This document shows, in pieces, positions 32,999-42,347 of a DNA stretch of 53,574 nt (position 1 is its first letter; the number at the start of each line of letters is the position of its first letter). This stretch comes from Planctomycetales bacterium (lineage in GTDB: Bacteria; Planctomycetota; Planctomycetia; Isosphaerales; Isosphaeraceae). The position numbers and the translations under genes were made by a program. Below the pieces are notes generated by a model. It searched no databases. It had not been told where the DNA came from and worked only from the letters and a program-made list of their open reading frames with translations. The stretch lies in the NCBI GenBank assembly GCA_027452145.1, contig DAIDHB010000244.1, positions 1-53,574 of the forward strand. The letters run 5' to 3'.

Positions 32999-33265
32999 AT
33001 GAGATCGGCAATCAGCTCGGGCGGGATGGTCGGGGCGATTTTCTGGATGATGATCAATGACGTTGCGGGAGGGCTGGCGGGCCTGGCGGTCGGCTGGCTG
33101 GCGATGCCGGCCGCAGAGTCGCTGGTTGGGGGATTGTCCGCCTGCGTTCTGCTGGCGACGGTCCCGGCGGGATTGTGTGCCGGGGCGCTCGTGGGGATGG
33201 CGACGCTCGGCTGGATGGCCGGCGTTGGCCCGGGCCGGTCCCGGTCGGCACTGTCGAACGGTTGA
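32999..33265 (+). CDS. Small membrane protein
   Basis: The 88-residue product has two predicted membrane helices (VAGGLAGLAVGWLAMPAA; LSACVLLATVPAGLCAGALV) joined by a short turn and a basic C-terminus. The ATG at 32999 is chosen because GAGGGGAG lies eight bases upstream; the longer frame starting at 32750 lacks both ribosome-binding site and hydrophobic character. No function can be assigned. It is followed by a palindromic element shared with the convergent cytochrome gene. Confidence 0.6.
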   Translation: MRSAISSGGMVGAIFWMMINDVAGGLAGLAVGWLAMPAAESLVGGLSACVLLATVPAGLCAGALVGMATLGWMAGVGPGRSRSALSNG

Positions 33266-33279
33266 GTGACCGGCCGCGA

Positions 33280-33364
33280 ATCGGGAGGACGAGGCTCCCG
33301 CCGAGCCGGGGAGGTGCGTCGCCACCACCGTGTCCCGGCTCGCCGGGAGGCTCGCCGTCCCGAT
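33280..33364. repeat. 85-bp palindromic element, likely bidirectional terminator
   Basis: Inner arms 33290-33310 and 33334-33354 pair at 19 of 21 positions (left CGAGGCTCCCGCCGAGCCGG). Outer arms ATCGGGA (33280-33286) and TCCCGAT (33358-33364) pair perfectly. It fills the gap between the convergent small membrane protein and cytochrome genes. Confidence 0.65.
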
Positions 33365-33442
33365 CAGGTTGCTTTCGCGGCAGACGATCAGCGCGGGCGC
33401 CGACGGCGGGTGGTCCCTGGACCGTGGCCGACGGGGCCGCCA

Positions 33443-35356
33443 TCAATCGCGGTGGATGCGGATGTAGTGGTCGGTGAAGGTCGAGTGGGGCACGACGCCC
33501 GAGACTGCCGGCATGTGGCAGTCGATGCAGCCGGTCGAGGGGTTGACGGGGCAGACGGTGCGCTTCGCGTCGAGCTGGGTGGCGGGCCCTCGGGTCGGCG
33601 ATCGTCCGGCCGTCGGCTTCGCGGCGGACTTCGCGCGGTCCGCGGGCGAGTGGCATTCGAGGCAGCGGGCCTCATAGTCGGGCTTCGAGGTCGAGGCATT
33701 GCGGTGCGGGTCGTGGCAGGTGGTGCAGTCGAGGGCGTTCTGGCTCTCGGTGTAGCAGCGGCTCCAGGTCAGGGTCGTGCCCTGGAAGCGGGGGGCGGCC
33801 GGGTCGTCCCGCGCGATCTTGATGCCGCGGGGCGAGTGGCACTCGGCGCACAACCTGACGATCGGCTCGCCGCTGGCATGGTTCGGCCTGGCGATCGCGG
33901 GGTCGAGCTCGACCAGCTTCCCCTCGACGGCGAGCAGGTGATTTCCGCCCGGGCCGTGGCAGCGCTCGCAGCCGATGCCGTGATCCATCCCGCATGGTCC
34001 GGTCCGGTCGACGGCGCCCTTGATATCGGTGACGTGGCAGAAGACGCAGCGGCGGATCAGGTCTTCGGTGAGCGGCTGACCCAGGAATTCCTCGGGCTTC
34101 CCGGGGGTCCTCGGGTGGCCGGAGGTGACGTCCCAGCGGGCGACGGGCCGGCCGCTCGATCTGTCGCCGTGCGACTCGGGATAGTCGGAGAGCCGCAGTT
34201 CGTAGGCGCGGCCGTTCGCGTCGCGCCCCACGGGCGTGAGCCCGCGATCGCCGGAGCCGAATGCGTACTGCACCACGGCCTCGAAGACCTTGCCGCCGGC
34301 CGTCGTCTTCTGGTGGACCAGGCCGTCCTTGCCGCGGGCGAGCGTGTGGACGACGGCGGCGTCGAACGGGTCGCGGATCGGCGAATCGGGGAGCTCGAGC
34401 CTCGCCAGGTCGGCCTCGCGGAAGAACGTCCGGGAGTGCCGGGATGCCTGCTGCGTCCGGTGCTCGCCGGGGTGGCAGGGGGCGCAACTGGCGGACCCGA
34501 CGTAGGGACCGGGGTCGCGTGCCATGGGGTTGGCATCGCGGTACTTGCGGGCGGCCTCGAGGTCGGCCCTGGCGGCGGACCAATCCTTGCGCTGGAGGTG
34601 CGCCCGGCCCATCAGCCAGGAGGCCTCGGGATCGGGTCCGTCGGCCAGGACCTTGCGGAGCTGGTCGACGGCTTCCTGGACGCGGCCCACGCGCAGGAGT
34701 GCGCGCGCCAGGTCCCTGGGGGGCACTTCCAGGCGGAGCGAGGCGTCCGCGGAGGTCGATCGGGATTGCTGGGAGCGCAGCCAGTAGTCGGCCGCGCGGC
34801 CGGGGTCGTTGAGCTCCAGCGCGATCATCCCGAGCAGGGCGAGGGCCTGCGATTCCCAGCCGGCCCGCCGGAGCAGCGATTCGGCCGCCTGCGCCGCCCG
34901 GTCCAGATCGTCGCGACGGAAATAGCCGCGGATGAGCTCGACGAGGGTGCCCGGCGTCCTGGTCTGCTCGTCGGCCCCGCCCTCCCACACCCGGATCGCC
35001 GACTGGGTCTTGCCGCCGCGCGCGAGCGCGAGACCGAGGAAGTAGCGATCTTCCGGCTGGAGTGCGGCATCGCCCAGCCGTTCGAAGAGCGCCAGCGCCA
35101 GGTCGTTGCGGCCCTGGTGGAACGAGGTTCGGGCGAGGAGGCGGAGCGCCTCGGGATCCTGGGGCTCGGCCTTGAGCCGCTGGCGCGCCAGGCGGGCCGC
35201 GTCGTCCCAGTCGCCGCGTTCGAAGGCGGCCCGGCCCTGGGCAATGGCGTCGGCGGGCCGGCCGGCGCGCATCCACCAGGCCCAGCCTCCGGCCGCAGCC
35301 CCGGCCAGGGCGACGAGCAGCAGCATCCCTCGCACTATCCGGGCCCTCGGTCGCAT
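33443..35356 (-). CDS. TPR-domain multihaem cytochrome c (seven CxxCH)
   Basis: The 637-residue protein has a membrane anchor or signal (MLLLVALAGAAAGGWAWWM), about five TPR units (residues 35-275) and a C-terminal haem domain. It carries seven CxxCH motifs at residues 291, 437, 463, 503, 544, 565 and 610 (for example CAPCH, CERCH, CTTCH). Distal His-rich segments follow. This is the pattern of secreted c-type cytochromes that pass electrons across the periplasm. The TPR part may dock it to a complex. The ATG at 35356 precedes the hydrophobic segment. Neighbouring genes encode more TPR proteins. Redox partner unknown. Confidence 0.85.
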   Translation of the reverse strand: MRPRARIVRGMLLLVALAGAAAGGWAWWMRAGRPADAIAQGRAAFERGDWDDAARLARQRLKAEPQDPEALRLLARTSFHQGRNDLALALFERLGDAALQPEDRYFLGLALARGGKTQSAIRVWEGGADEQTRTPGTLVELIRGYFRRDDLDRAAQAAESLLRRAGWESQALALLGMIALELNDPGRAADYWLRSQQSRSTSADASLRLEVPPRDLARALLRVGRVQEAVDQLRKVLADGPDPEASWLMGRAHLQRKDWSAARADLEAARKYRDANPMARDPGPYVGSASCAPCHPGEHRTQQASRHSRTFFREADLARLELPDSPIRDPFDAAVVHTLARGKDGLVHQKTTAGGKVFEAVVQYAFGSGDRGLTPVGRDANGRAYELRLSDYPESHGDRSSGRPVARWDVTSGHPRTPGKPEEFLGQPLTEDLIRRCVFCHVTDIKGAVDRTGPCGMDHGIGCERCHGPGGNHLLAVEGKLVELDPAIARPNHASGEPIVRLCAECHSPRGIKIARDDPAAPRFQGTTLTWSRCYTESQNALDCTTCHDPHRNASTSKPDYEARCLECHSPADRAKSAAKPTAGRSPTRGPATQLDAKRTVCPVNPSTGCIDCHMPAVSGVVPHSTFTDHYIRIHRD

Positions 35357-35414
35357 GGTCGTGTCTCGGGGTTCCGTTCCAGTCTGGGGATCGCCGGCGC
35401 CCGCGCCCGGGCTG

Positions 35415-36731
35415 CTACAGTCCGGAGGCCACCTCGTTGAAAGCCTCGGCGGCCCGGGTGATGCCAAGGTCGGCCCAGATCGCGGCGATCCGGCGCGAGG
35501 CGGCCCGCAACTGGGCCAGGGCGTCGGGCGGGGCGTCGGGCGCGCCCGCGGCCGCCAGCGCGGCCTGGAAGTCCCGGCCGGCCTGGGGCAACCGGGTCCG
35601 CGCGTCGCGGAGCGCCTGCCACCGCTTGCGGTGGGCGGCGCCCGCCTCGCGATGGCCGAGTCGCTCCTCGATGAGGGCGAGGCGATAGTGGGCGTTGGAG
35701 AGATTCGGGTTGAGCTCGAGGGCCCTTCGATAATCGCGGGCCGCCGCCTCGATGTCGCCGACGCGCTCCCGGGCCTGGGCGCGGAACGTCCAGATCTCGG
35801 GCTCGGATTCCGCCGATCTCGGCACGCGGGCGAGGGTGGCGTCGAACGCCTCCTGCTCGCCGAGGCTCTGGAGCGCGCCGAGGTAGTCGCGCCAGGCGCG
35901 GGGATCGTCGGGCCGGGCGCGGAGGCAGGATTCCATGTCGCGGACAGCCTCGGCACGCCGGCCGAGGGCCAGCTCGGCCCTGGCCTTCGCGCGCAGGGCC
36001 TCGTAATCGTCCGGGTCGGCGGCGAGGTACTTTTTCAGGACCTTGATCGTCTCGGCCGGCGCGACGCGCTCCAGCTCGGAGCGGATCCGCATGGTCAGGA
36101 CGATCGGGCGATCCGGCGGGGCGGCGTGGTCGTAGGCCTTCCAGATGATGGGATAGGCGTCCTCCCAGCGGTCCTCGGCGGCGAGGATCTTCAGCAGCTC
36201 CTGGCTGGCGTCGTGGTAGATCCCGGGATCGGGCGGATGGAGCGGGTCTTCGTCGAGGACGGCCCGGAGCGAGGCCTCGGCGTCGCGGGCGCGGTCGGCG
36301 GCGATGTAGGCCTGCGCCGCGCGAAACAGGGCCTCGGGCCGGCGGGGCGACCAGTAAGGGACGCGGTCGAGCTCGCGAGCGCAGCCGACCAGGTCGCCGC
36401 GGGCGGCCAGGGTGCGGGCCAGTGCCATCCGTGCCTCGACCTCGTGGGGGGCGCGGCGGAGCCGCTCGCGCAGGGCCGATTCGGCGCGATCGTACTGGCC
36501 CTTGGCGATCCAGCCGTCGATCGTCCGGCCGTCGGCCAGGGGTTGGCTCTCGCGCCAGTACCACCAGGCATTGAAGGAGGCCAGGCCCGCGAGCAGCGCG
36601 GCGAGGGCCAGCCTCGAGAGCCACCGGCCGGCTCGGCGGGCCGCGATCGGCCGCGGTCGGGCCGTCGGTCCCTCGACCGCCGCCGGCGCGAGGCGCTGAC
36701 CCGTGGGGAGGATGTCGGATTCGGTGAGCAT
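35415..36731 (-). CDS. Membrane-anchored TPR protein
   Basis: The 438-residue product has a cytoplasmic N-terminal tail, one membrane helix (LSRLALAALLAGLASFNAWW, residues about 38-58) and several TPR-like helix pairs (KGQYDRAESALRERLRRAPH, IEAAARDYRRALELNPNLSN) up to about residue 370. No catalytic motif is seen. It is divergent from the next TPR gene and lies 58 bases upstream of the cytochrome gene on the same strand, so the pair is probably an operon. It likely scaffolds a periplasmic complex. The ribosome-binding site is weak. Confidence 0.75.
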   Translation of the reverse strand: MLTESDILPTGQRLAPAAVEGPTARPRPIAARRAGRWLSRLALAALLAGLASFNAWWYWRESQPLADGRTIDGWIAKGQYDRAESALRERLRRAPHEVEARMALARTLAARGDLVGCARELDRVPYWSPRRPEALFRAAQAYIAADRARDAEASLRAVLDEDPLHPPDPGIYHDASQELLKILAAEDRWEDAYPIIWKAYDHAAPPDRPIVLTMRIRSELERVAPAETIKVLKKYLAADPDDYEALRAKARAELALGRRAEAVRDMESCLRARPDDPRAWRDYLGALQSLGEQEAFDATLARVPRSAESEPEIWTFRAQARERVGDIEAAARDYRRALELNPNLSNAHYRLALIEERLGHREAGAAHRKRWQALRDARTRLPQAGRDFQAALAAAGAPDAPPDALAQLRAASRRIAAIWADLGITRAAEAFNEVASGL

Positions 36732-36948
36732 GCTGGGATCGGCCGGGGCTTCGTTGAAGGCGGCGGCCGCGCCCGCCGCCGGTGGAGGAATCGTTCCATG
36801 TTACTTCGGCGACCCTCGGGGCCGCCAGGCGGACTCCCCGGCCATGTCCCTCCGGATGCTCCGGGGCTCGCGGGGGATGCGCCGGCTCCCGGACGCTCCG
36901 GCGACGGCCTCGCCGGGGCGGGGATTCGTCCGCCGGGCGATTCGGGGT

Positions 36949-36954
36949 TATGAT
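36949..36954 (+). promoter_or_regulatory. Possible -10 box for TPR gene at 37017
   Basis: TATGAT lies 63 bases before the ATG, in the gap between divergent TPR genes. The matching -35 position (36926-36931, TCGTCC) is poor, so this is only a weak candidate. Confidence 0.2.
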
Positions 36955-37016
36955 AGGGCCGGCGTCCGCCGGGAGCCGGCCCGTCGGCATCGAGGAGGTG
37001 GGGACCGCGCGCGAAG

Positions 37017-38309
37017 ATGATGAGCTCGACCCGGAAATCGCCGGCTCGGCGGAGACTCCTGATCGTTGCGCTGGCGGTGCCGGTCCTGGCGGGCGCGGCG
37101 GCGGTCGCCGTGCGCCTCCTCGACCGGGATGCGAGGACGGTCCGTCGGGCGCTGGCCGAGGGCCGGCTGGATGACGCCTCGGCCGCGCTCGATCGCTGGC
37201 TTCGGTCGGACCCCCGGTCGGCCGAGGCGCACGTCCTGAGGGCGCGGATCGCCTGGGAGCGGGACGACCTCGGCACGGTGCACGAGGAGCTGGAGCGGGC
37301 CCGTGCCCTCGGCTATCCCGAGCGTGACATGGCCGGGCTGCTGGGGTTGCTGCTGGCGAGGACCAATCAATCGTCGCGGGCCGAGCCGTACCTGCGCGCG
37401 GCCTTCGAGGGGAGCCGCACAACGGATCCGAGGGTCGCCGACGCGCTGGCGCGGATCTACCTGGGGACGTTCCGTCTCAAGGAGGCGGAGGCGGTGCTCG
37501 ACCGATGGAGCCGCGAGGTCCCGGATGACGCGCGGTCGTATCTGCTTCGCATCGAGGTGGATCTGCGGTTGTCGCGCGGCGCCGACGTCCTGGTCGCCGG
37601 CTATCGCGAGGCCCTCCGCCGCGACCCGCGCCTGGACCAGGCCCGATTGGGGCTGGCGGAGGTGCTTCGCGGCGCGCACCGCAACGCCGAGGCGGCCGAG
37701 GAGTACGGACTCTACCTCGCCCGCAAGCCGGACGACCCGCTCGGCTACCTGGGCGCCGGGCGCAACGCGCTCGAGATGGGCGAACTCGACCAGGCCGTCC
37801 GCTGGCTCGACCGAGCCCTCGAGCTGTCGCCGAAAAACCCGGTAGCGCTGGCCGCCCGCGCGTCCGTCGAGCTGCGGCGGAACCGGTTCGATGCGGCGCT
37901 CGGCTTCCTCGACCGCGCGGTGGAGGCCGACCCGTTCGACCAGGCCAATCGCTTCCAGCGGATGCTCGTGCTGACCCGGCTCGGCCGCAAGGAGCAGGCC
38001 GAGTCGGAACGCCGGGCGGTGGAGCGCATCCGGGCCGATCAGCAGGAGTTCCAGCGCATCAGCGACGCGCTGGTCGCGTCGCCCGTCGACCCGGAGTTGC
38101 GCTCGCGCATGGCGCGCTGGCTGATGGCCCACGGCCACGAGGACGAGGCCGTCGACTGGGCCAGGCTGGTGCTCGCCGATCGTGCCTCCGACCCGGCGAT
38201 GAACCGGCTGCTGGCCGACTACTACCGCCGGCGCGGCCAGACCGGGCTGGCCAACTTCCACGAGTCGGTGGCGTCGCCCGGCTCGGCGGGCGGGGCGTCG
38301 ACCCCGTGA
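37017..38309 (+). CDS. Membrane-anchored TPR protein
   Basis: The 430-residue product has an N-terminal membrane helix (RLLIVALAVPVLAGAAAVAV) and TPR units throughout (EAEAVLDRWSREVPDD, YGLYLARKPDDPLGYLGAGR, LDQAVRWLDRALELSPKNPV). No enzyme domain is seen. It is the only TPR gene of the cluster on the plus strand and converges with the following one (34-base gap). ATG at 37017 or 37020 may be used; a GAGGAGG lies about 17 bases away, further than ideal. Scaffold role inferred. Confidence 0.75.
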   Translation: MMSSTRKSPARRRLLIVALAVPVLAGAAAVAVRLLDRDARTVRRALAEGRLDDASAALDRWLRSDPRSAEAHVLRARIAWERDDLGTVHEELERARALGYPERDMAGLLGLLLARTNQSSRAEPYLRAAFEGSRTTDPRVADALARIYLGTFRLKEAEAVLDRWSREVPDDARSYLLRIEVDLRLSRGADVLVAGYREALRRDPRLDQARLGLAEVLRGAHRNAEAAEEYGLYLARKPDDPLGYLGAGRNALEMGELDQAVRWLDRALELSPKNPVALAARASVELRRNRFDAALGFLDRAVEADPFDQANRFQRMLVLTRLGRKEQAESERRAVERIRADQQEFQRISDALVASPVDPELRSRMARWLMAHGHEDEAVDWARLVLADRASDPAMNRLLADYYRRRGQTGLANFHESVASPGSAGGASTP

Positions 38310-38343
38310 GGCCGGGCTCGCGGGGCGAGCACGCGCCCGGACG

Positions 38344-39603
38344 TCATTTCAGCCGCTCGATCGCCGCCAGGCTGACCGGGTCTCTGGGGTCGTCGCGCAG
38401 GACCAGCGAGTGCCAGGCGCGGGCCTCGTCGGGCCGGCCCATGCGCTCGCGCAGGTCGGCCAGGCGATGGTACAGATCGGGGTGGGGCGCCGTGCCGAGC
38501 GTCGGCGTGGCCAGTGCCTCGTTGTAGGCCGCCCGCGCGGTCCGGAAGGCGTCCTCGAACGAGACGTACCAGCGGTTGACGCGCTCGAACTCGGCGCGGT
38601 CCCCGGCGACCCGCAGCGCGGCGCGCAGGCGATAGGTGAGGATGCCGTTGTAGGGCTCGTGGGCGGCGGCCCGGCGGAAGGCGCGGATGGCCCGCGGCCA
38701 GTCTCCCAGGTTCTGCGCGACGATCCCCTCGTACACGGCGAATCGCGGGTCGTCGGCCATCGAGCGGGGGAGCCGGGCGAATTCCTCCATCAGGCGTTCC
38801 GCCTGGAAGGCGCCGTCGAGCCCGGTGAGCCAGGCGTCCCAGGCCTCGGGCGAGTCGGGGAATCGGCGGAGCGCGGCCTCGAGGACCTTGATGCCCTCGG
38901 CGCCCCGGCTGTCGCGGACCAGGGCCAGTCCGACGGTCAGCGAGAGATGCAGGTTCTCGGGATGCTCCCTCGCCAGCGGGCCGAAGAGCAGCACCTGCGA
39001 GCCCGGCGAGACGATGTCGATGTCCAGCCTGGTCATGTCGAGCAGGATGCGGGCGCGGTCGACCGGGTCGGGCTCGAGCTGATACAGCCGCATGCCCAGC
39101 GGGTGCGCCTCGCGCAGCCGGCCCTCCTTGTCGAGCAGGTCGACCAGGGCCCATCCGGCCTCGGGTACGAGCGGATCGAGCTGGAGCGCCTCGGCCCAGG
39201 CGGACTCGGCCAGGTCGTAGCGGCCCTCCTGGTATCGTGCCTTCCCCTCGAAGAACCGGACGCGTGCGGCTTCTTTCGAGTCCTTCGGCCGGGCGGCGGC
39301 CAGGTGCTCGAGCGCGACGCGGGGTCTCGGCTCGGGCGGTTCGGTGGCGAGCTGCCCCATCAGCAGGTGCGCCGACGTGTCGTCCGGGTGGGAGCGCAGG
39401 TAGACCGCGAGCCCGTCCATCGCCCGGTGGAATTGCCGCTGGCGGGCCAGCCCGCGGATCGCGTCCAGGGACGGCCCGGGCCGTTCCGCGCGGAGCACCC
39501 CGAGCACCGCCAGGCCGGCAAGGCCGAGCAGGAGCGCGGCCAGCGTCGCGGTCCGGAGGAATAACCTCCTGGGCGATGGCGGATGGGGCGTCGGCTGTCT
39601 CAT
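38344..39603 (-). CDS. Membrane-anchored TPR protein
   Basis: The 419-residue product starts with a basic tail and one membrane helix (TLAALLLGLAGLAVLGVL), then TPR-like pairs (QFHRAMDGLAVYLRSHPDD, GRYDLAESAWAEALQLDPLV, DWPRAIRAFRRAAAHEPYN). ATG at 39603 is used since it places the membrane helix at residues 15-37; the longer frame from 39693 would add a charged extension without ribosome-binding site. It follows the next TPR gene by 157 bases on the same strand. Function unknown. Confidence 0.75.
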   Translation of the reverse strand: MRQPTPHPPSPRRLFLRTATLAALLLGLAGLAVLGVLRAERPGPSLDAIRGLARQRQFHRAMDGLAVYLRSHPDDTSAHLLMGQLATEPPEPRPRVALEHLAAARPKDSKEAARVRFFEGKARYQEGRYDLAESAWAEALQLDPLVPEAGWALVDLLDKEGRLREAHPLGMRLYQLEPDPVDRARILLDMTRLDIDIVSPGSQVLLFGPLAREHPENLHLSLTVGLALVRDSRGAEGIKVLEAALRRFPDSPEAWDAWLTGLDGAFQAERLMEEFARLPRSMADDPRFAVYEGIVAQNLGDWPRAIRAFRRAAAHEPYNGILTYRLRAALRVAGDRAEFERVNRWYVSFEDAFRTARAAYNEALATPTLGTAPHPDLYHRLADLRERMGRPDEARAWHSLVLRDDPRDPVSLAAIERLK

Positions 39604-39760
39604 GGGTTCGCCGTGATTCGTCGAGACCGGGTGGCTGGCGGCCGGCGGACGATCGACCTCCATCCGTCCGTCCGCCCCACCTTCGTCCAGCATACTCGGG
39701 ATCCGGCGGCCTGCCCATCCTCACGGACAGCCGCACGCCCGGGAGTGCAGGTACGGGGAG

Positions 39761-40849
39761 CTACAGGGCGTAGGGCGGCCAGTGCGTCCCGGGCGTCCGG
39801 GGTGCCGTCGTCGACGACTCCTCGCGCACGCTCTGGAGCTCGCGGCGGACCTGGTCGGCCTCGGCCGTCAGGCCGAGCTGGCGATACAGGAGGGCCAGCG
39901 AGTAGACGATGCTATATCGTCGGGGTGCCAGGGCGCGGGCCTGGTTCAGCTCGCGGAGGGCGTCTTCGCGCCGGCGGAGCTGGATATCCAGCTTCGCGAG
40001 ATTGAGATGGGGCCGGTAGAAGCTGGGATCCCACTCGATGGCCTGGCGATAGCATCGCCGGGCCTCCTCGAGGTCGCCCCGCAAAAAATAGATGAAGCCC
40101 AGCTCATCCATCAGGTCGGCGTCCTGGCCGTCGGCGAGCGCCCGCTCGATGTGTCGGCCGGCGTCCTCGATCCGTCCGCAATCGACGAGGTCGCGGGAGA
40201 GCTGGGTCCAGAAGAGCTTGCGCGAGCCCGAGATCTGTTCGAGTTGCGGATCGAGCTCGAGGACGCGCTCAAATCCGGCGACGGCGAGCTGAGAGTTGGA
40301 CTGGTTGTGATAGACCGTGCCCCGGAGCATCGCGCCGAAGACCTCGCCGCCCGGCGTGCGCTCCAGCCGGGCGGCCAGCTCCAGGCAGCGCCCGGCGTCG
40401 CTCTGCGACAGGAGGACCGCGGCGAGCCTCCGCATCGCCAGGACGTTGTCCGGCGCCTGCTCGAGTATCCGCCCGTAGGCGGGGATGGCCTGTTCGGGGT
40501 GGGGCCCCCGGGCCAGACCATAAGCGCGGAGCTGCATGTCGCCGAGCGAGAGCCGGCCGGCGCGGCGGAAATAGGGTTCGGCCTGCTCGGCGAAGTCCAT
40601 CCGGCTGAGGCACCTCGCGGCCAGCAGATTTGCCTGCCGGTTCCAGGGCTGTCTCTCGAGGTGATCCAACGCGTGCTGGAGCGATCCGGCCAGGTCGCCT
40701 CGCGAATAGGCCCGCTCGCCGACGTCCAGGGCGTCCGACCGGGCGACGTTCCACGCGGTGGCCAGCGATCCCCCCAGCAGCAGGAAGACCGCGAGCACCT
40801 TCCGGCCCGTCAGCGAACCGAGGGCGCGGCCCGGTCGATTCGACGGCAT
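39761..40849 (-). CDS. Membrane-anchored TPR protein
   Basis: The 362-residue product has a membrane helix near its N-terminus (VLAVFLLLGGSLATAW) and TPR units (DLAGSLQHALDHLERQPWNR, DLEEARRCYRQAIEWDPSFY, REDALRELNQARALAPRRYS). AGGTGA lies six bases before the ATG at 40849, which decides the start against the very long frame to 41482. It is downstream of the DUF1559 gene, separated by a strong hairpin. It may be part of the same locus as the other four TPR proteins. Confidence 0.75.
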   Translation of the reverse strand: MPSNRPGRALGSLTGRKVLAVFLLLGGSLATAWNVARSDALDVGERAYSRGDLAGSLQHALDHLERQPWNRQANLLAARCLSRMDFAEQAEPYFRRAGRLSLGDMQLRAYGLARGPHPEQAIPAYGRILEQAPDNVLAMRRLAAVLLSQSDAGRCLELAARLERTPGGEVFGAMLRGTVYHNQSNSQLAVAGFERVLELDPQLEQISGSRKLFWTQLSRDLVDCGRIEDAGRHIERALADGQDADLMDELGFIYFLRGDLEEARRCYRQAIEWDPSFYRPHLNLAKLDIQLRRREDALRELNQARALAPRRYSIVYSLALLYRQLGLTAEADQVRRELQSVREESSTTAPRTPGTHWPPYAL

Positions 40850-40995
40850 CGATGTCACCTCGTCAGGAAGAACGGCGGAGCGGAGCGGGCCGGGACGAAT
40901 GGAACGGAACCGAACCGGCGCAGGAAACAGCACGGCCGAGCGGCGCGAGAGTGCGCCGATCGGCCGTGGCTGTCGAATCGTGAGAAGTCCGTGCA

Positions 40996-41024
40996 TGGCG
41001 GGAAGCGGCCGGGCCGCTTCCCGC
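40996..41024 (-). terminator. Perfect hairpin after DUF1559 gene
   Basis: GGCGGGAAGCGGCC (40996-41009) and its exact complement (41011-41024) form a near-continuous palindrome, practically an 11-bp stem with a 7-base loop, starting 28 bases after the DUF1559 stop. It probably ends or attenuates the DUF1559 transcript before the TPR gene. Confidence 0.6.
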
Positions 41025-41052
41025 CGTCGGTCCCCGGTGGCGGACGATCGGG

Positions 41053-42183
41053 TCAGAAGGCATCCGAGCTGATCGTCTCGTTGTTGTCGGGCGTGGCGAT
41101 TGCGTAATAGGGGAAGTAGTTGACGGAGCTCTTGATGAAGCGGACGGTGCCGTCCATGAAGAGCATGTTGACGCCGCCGGGATGGTTGGAGCTGGCGTTG
41201 ACCCCGGTGATGGTGCCGCGCGCGTCCTGCCCGATGTCGCTGTACTCGCAGGCGTAGCGGTTGGGCGTGACGGTGTGCGAGTAGATCGACGAGCCGGCCA
41301 TGGCCCACCACTCGCCCTTCCAGCTCCACATCTGCTGGCTCGTGGTCGAGAGGTTCACCTGGCAGGCCTGGAGGAACTGGATGTCGGTCGGGTAGGACGA
41401 GGAACCCTCGCCATTGGCGAACTTGTAGACCATGCCCAGGCCGTTCTTGGTCGGGACTCCGACGGCCGGGCCCTTGATCCACTCGCTGAAGATGGCCGTA
41501 TTGCTGGTGCCGTCGGTGAAGGAGGCCATGGAGACCTGGCGGATGGCGATGCCGTCCCAGCTCGAGGCGAGATAGGTCGGGCCGTTTTCCTGCCAGTTGC
41601 CCTGGCTGCCGCTGCCATTGACCGGCGCGCCATTGATGCGGCGGTTCAGGCCGATATTGGTGACGTAGTTGTGCGAGCCGACCAGCCGGTTCTGGCCACC
41701 GATGTTGAAGGTACCCGAGCTACCGGGCGCCTGGTCGGAGGGGCAGAGGAAGGTCTGGATCTGCATGGTGAGGACGGTGTACTGCATGATCGAGTAAGCA
41801 CCGCCGGCCGCCCCGTCGATCGAGCCAGGATCGGGACCGCTGTAATTGTAGTTCCAGCGGGGGCCGAAGCTCCAGTTGATCGCATTGTAGGCCGTGGTCT
41901 GCTCCATGTAGGGGAGCAGGCGGGCGAGCTGCGACCAGTTCTGGCCCGGGGTGAGCGGCGCGGTCGTGTTCCAGTCGGTATTGTGGGGCGGGACGGTGGT
42001 CTGGGCGCTGACGTAGTTGTGCATCGCCAGGCCGATCTGCTTCAGGTTGTTGGTGCACTGCGCGCGGCGAGCCGCCTCGCGAGCGGCCTGCACGGCGGGA
42101 AGGAGCAGCGCGATCAGCACCGCGATGATCGCGATGACGACGAGCAGCTCGATCAGGGTGAAACCCCTACGGATTCGGATCAT
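41053..42183 (-). CDS. DUF1559 pseudopilin-like protein
   Basis: The 376-residue product opens with a type IV pilin-like prepilin motif, [19 protein letters not shown], cleaved after Gly by a prepilin peptidase, and the DUF1559 continuation [19 protein letters not shown]. Near its C-terminus it has [18 protein letters not shown], the H-x9-DG motif of this planctomycete family. DUF1559 proteins are major-pseudopilin-like components of unknown extracellular structures and are found in tens of copies per genome. GGGAG lies seven bases before the ATG. A small lipoprotein gene precedes it and a terminator hairpin follows. Confidence 0.92.
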   Translation of the reverse strand: MIRIRRGFTLIELLVVIAIIAVLIALLLPAVQAAREAARRAQCTNNLKQIGLAMHNYVSAQTTVPPHNTDWNTTAPLTPGQNWSQLARLLPYMEQTTAYNAINWSFGPRWNYNYSGPDPGSIDGAAGGAYSIMQYTVLTMQIQTFLCPSDQAPGSSGTFNIGGQNRLVGSHNYVTNIGLNRRINGAPVNGSGSQGNWQENGPTYLASSWDGIAIRQVSMASFTDGTSNTAIFSEWIKGPAVGVPTKNGLGMVYKFANGEGSSSYPTDIQFLQACQVNLSTTSQQMWSWKGEWWAMAGSSIYSHTVTPNRYACEYSDIGQDARGTITGVNASSNHPGGVNMLFMDGTVRFIKSSVNYFPYYAIATPDNNETISSDAF

Positions 42184-42347
42184 GACGGGCTCCCACTGCT
42201 ATGAGATCGAATAAGACTAAGACGGGACCGCAAGACAGGCGAACGTGCACGATTCACGATAAGGTCTGGAACGGGACGGAGCAAGAGGCCACCGCGCGAG
42301 CTGGGCTCGTCGCGGCGCCGTTCACCCCGGAATCGGCTCTTCTCGTC

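Noticed and set aside
33266..35440. 724-codon plus-strand ORF antisense to the multihaem cytochrome
   Set aside because: The opposite strand encodes seven CxxCH motifs and TPRs; the plus frame is a low-complexity Gly/Ala/Arg shadow.
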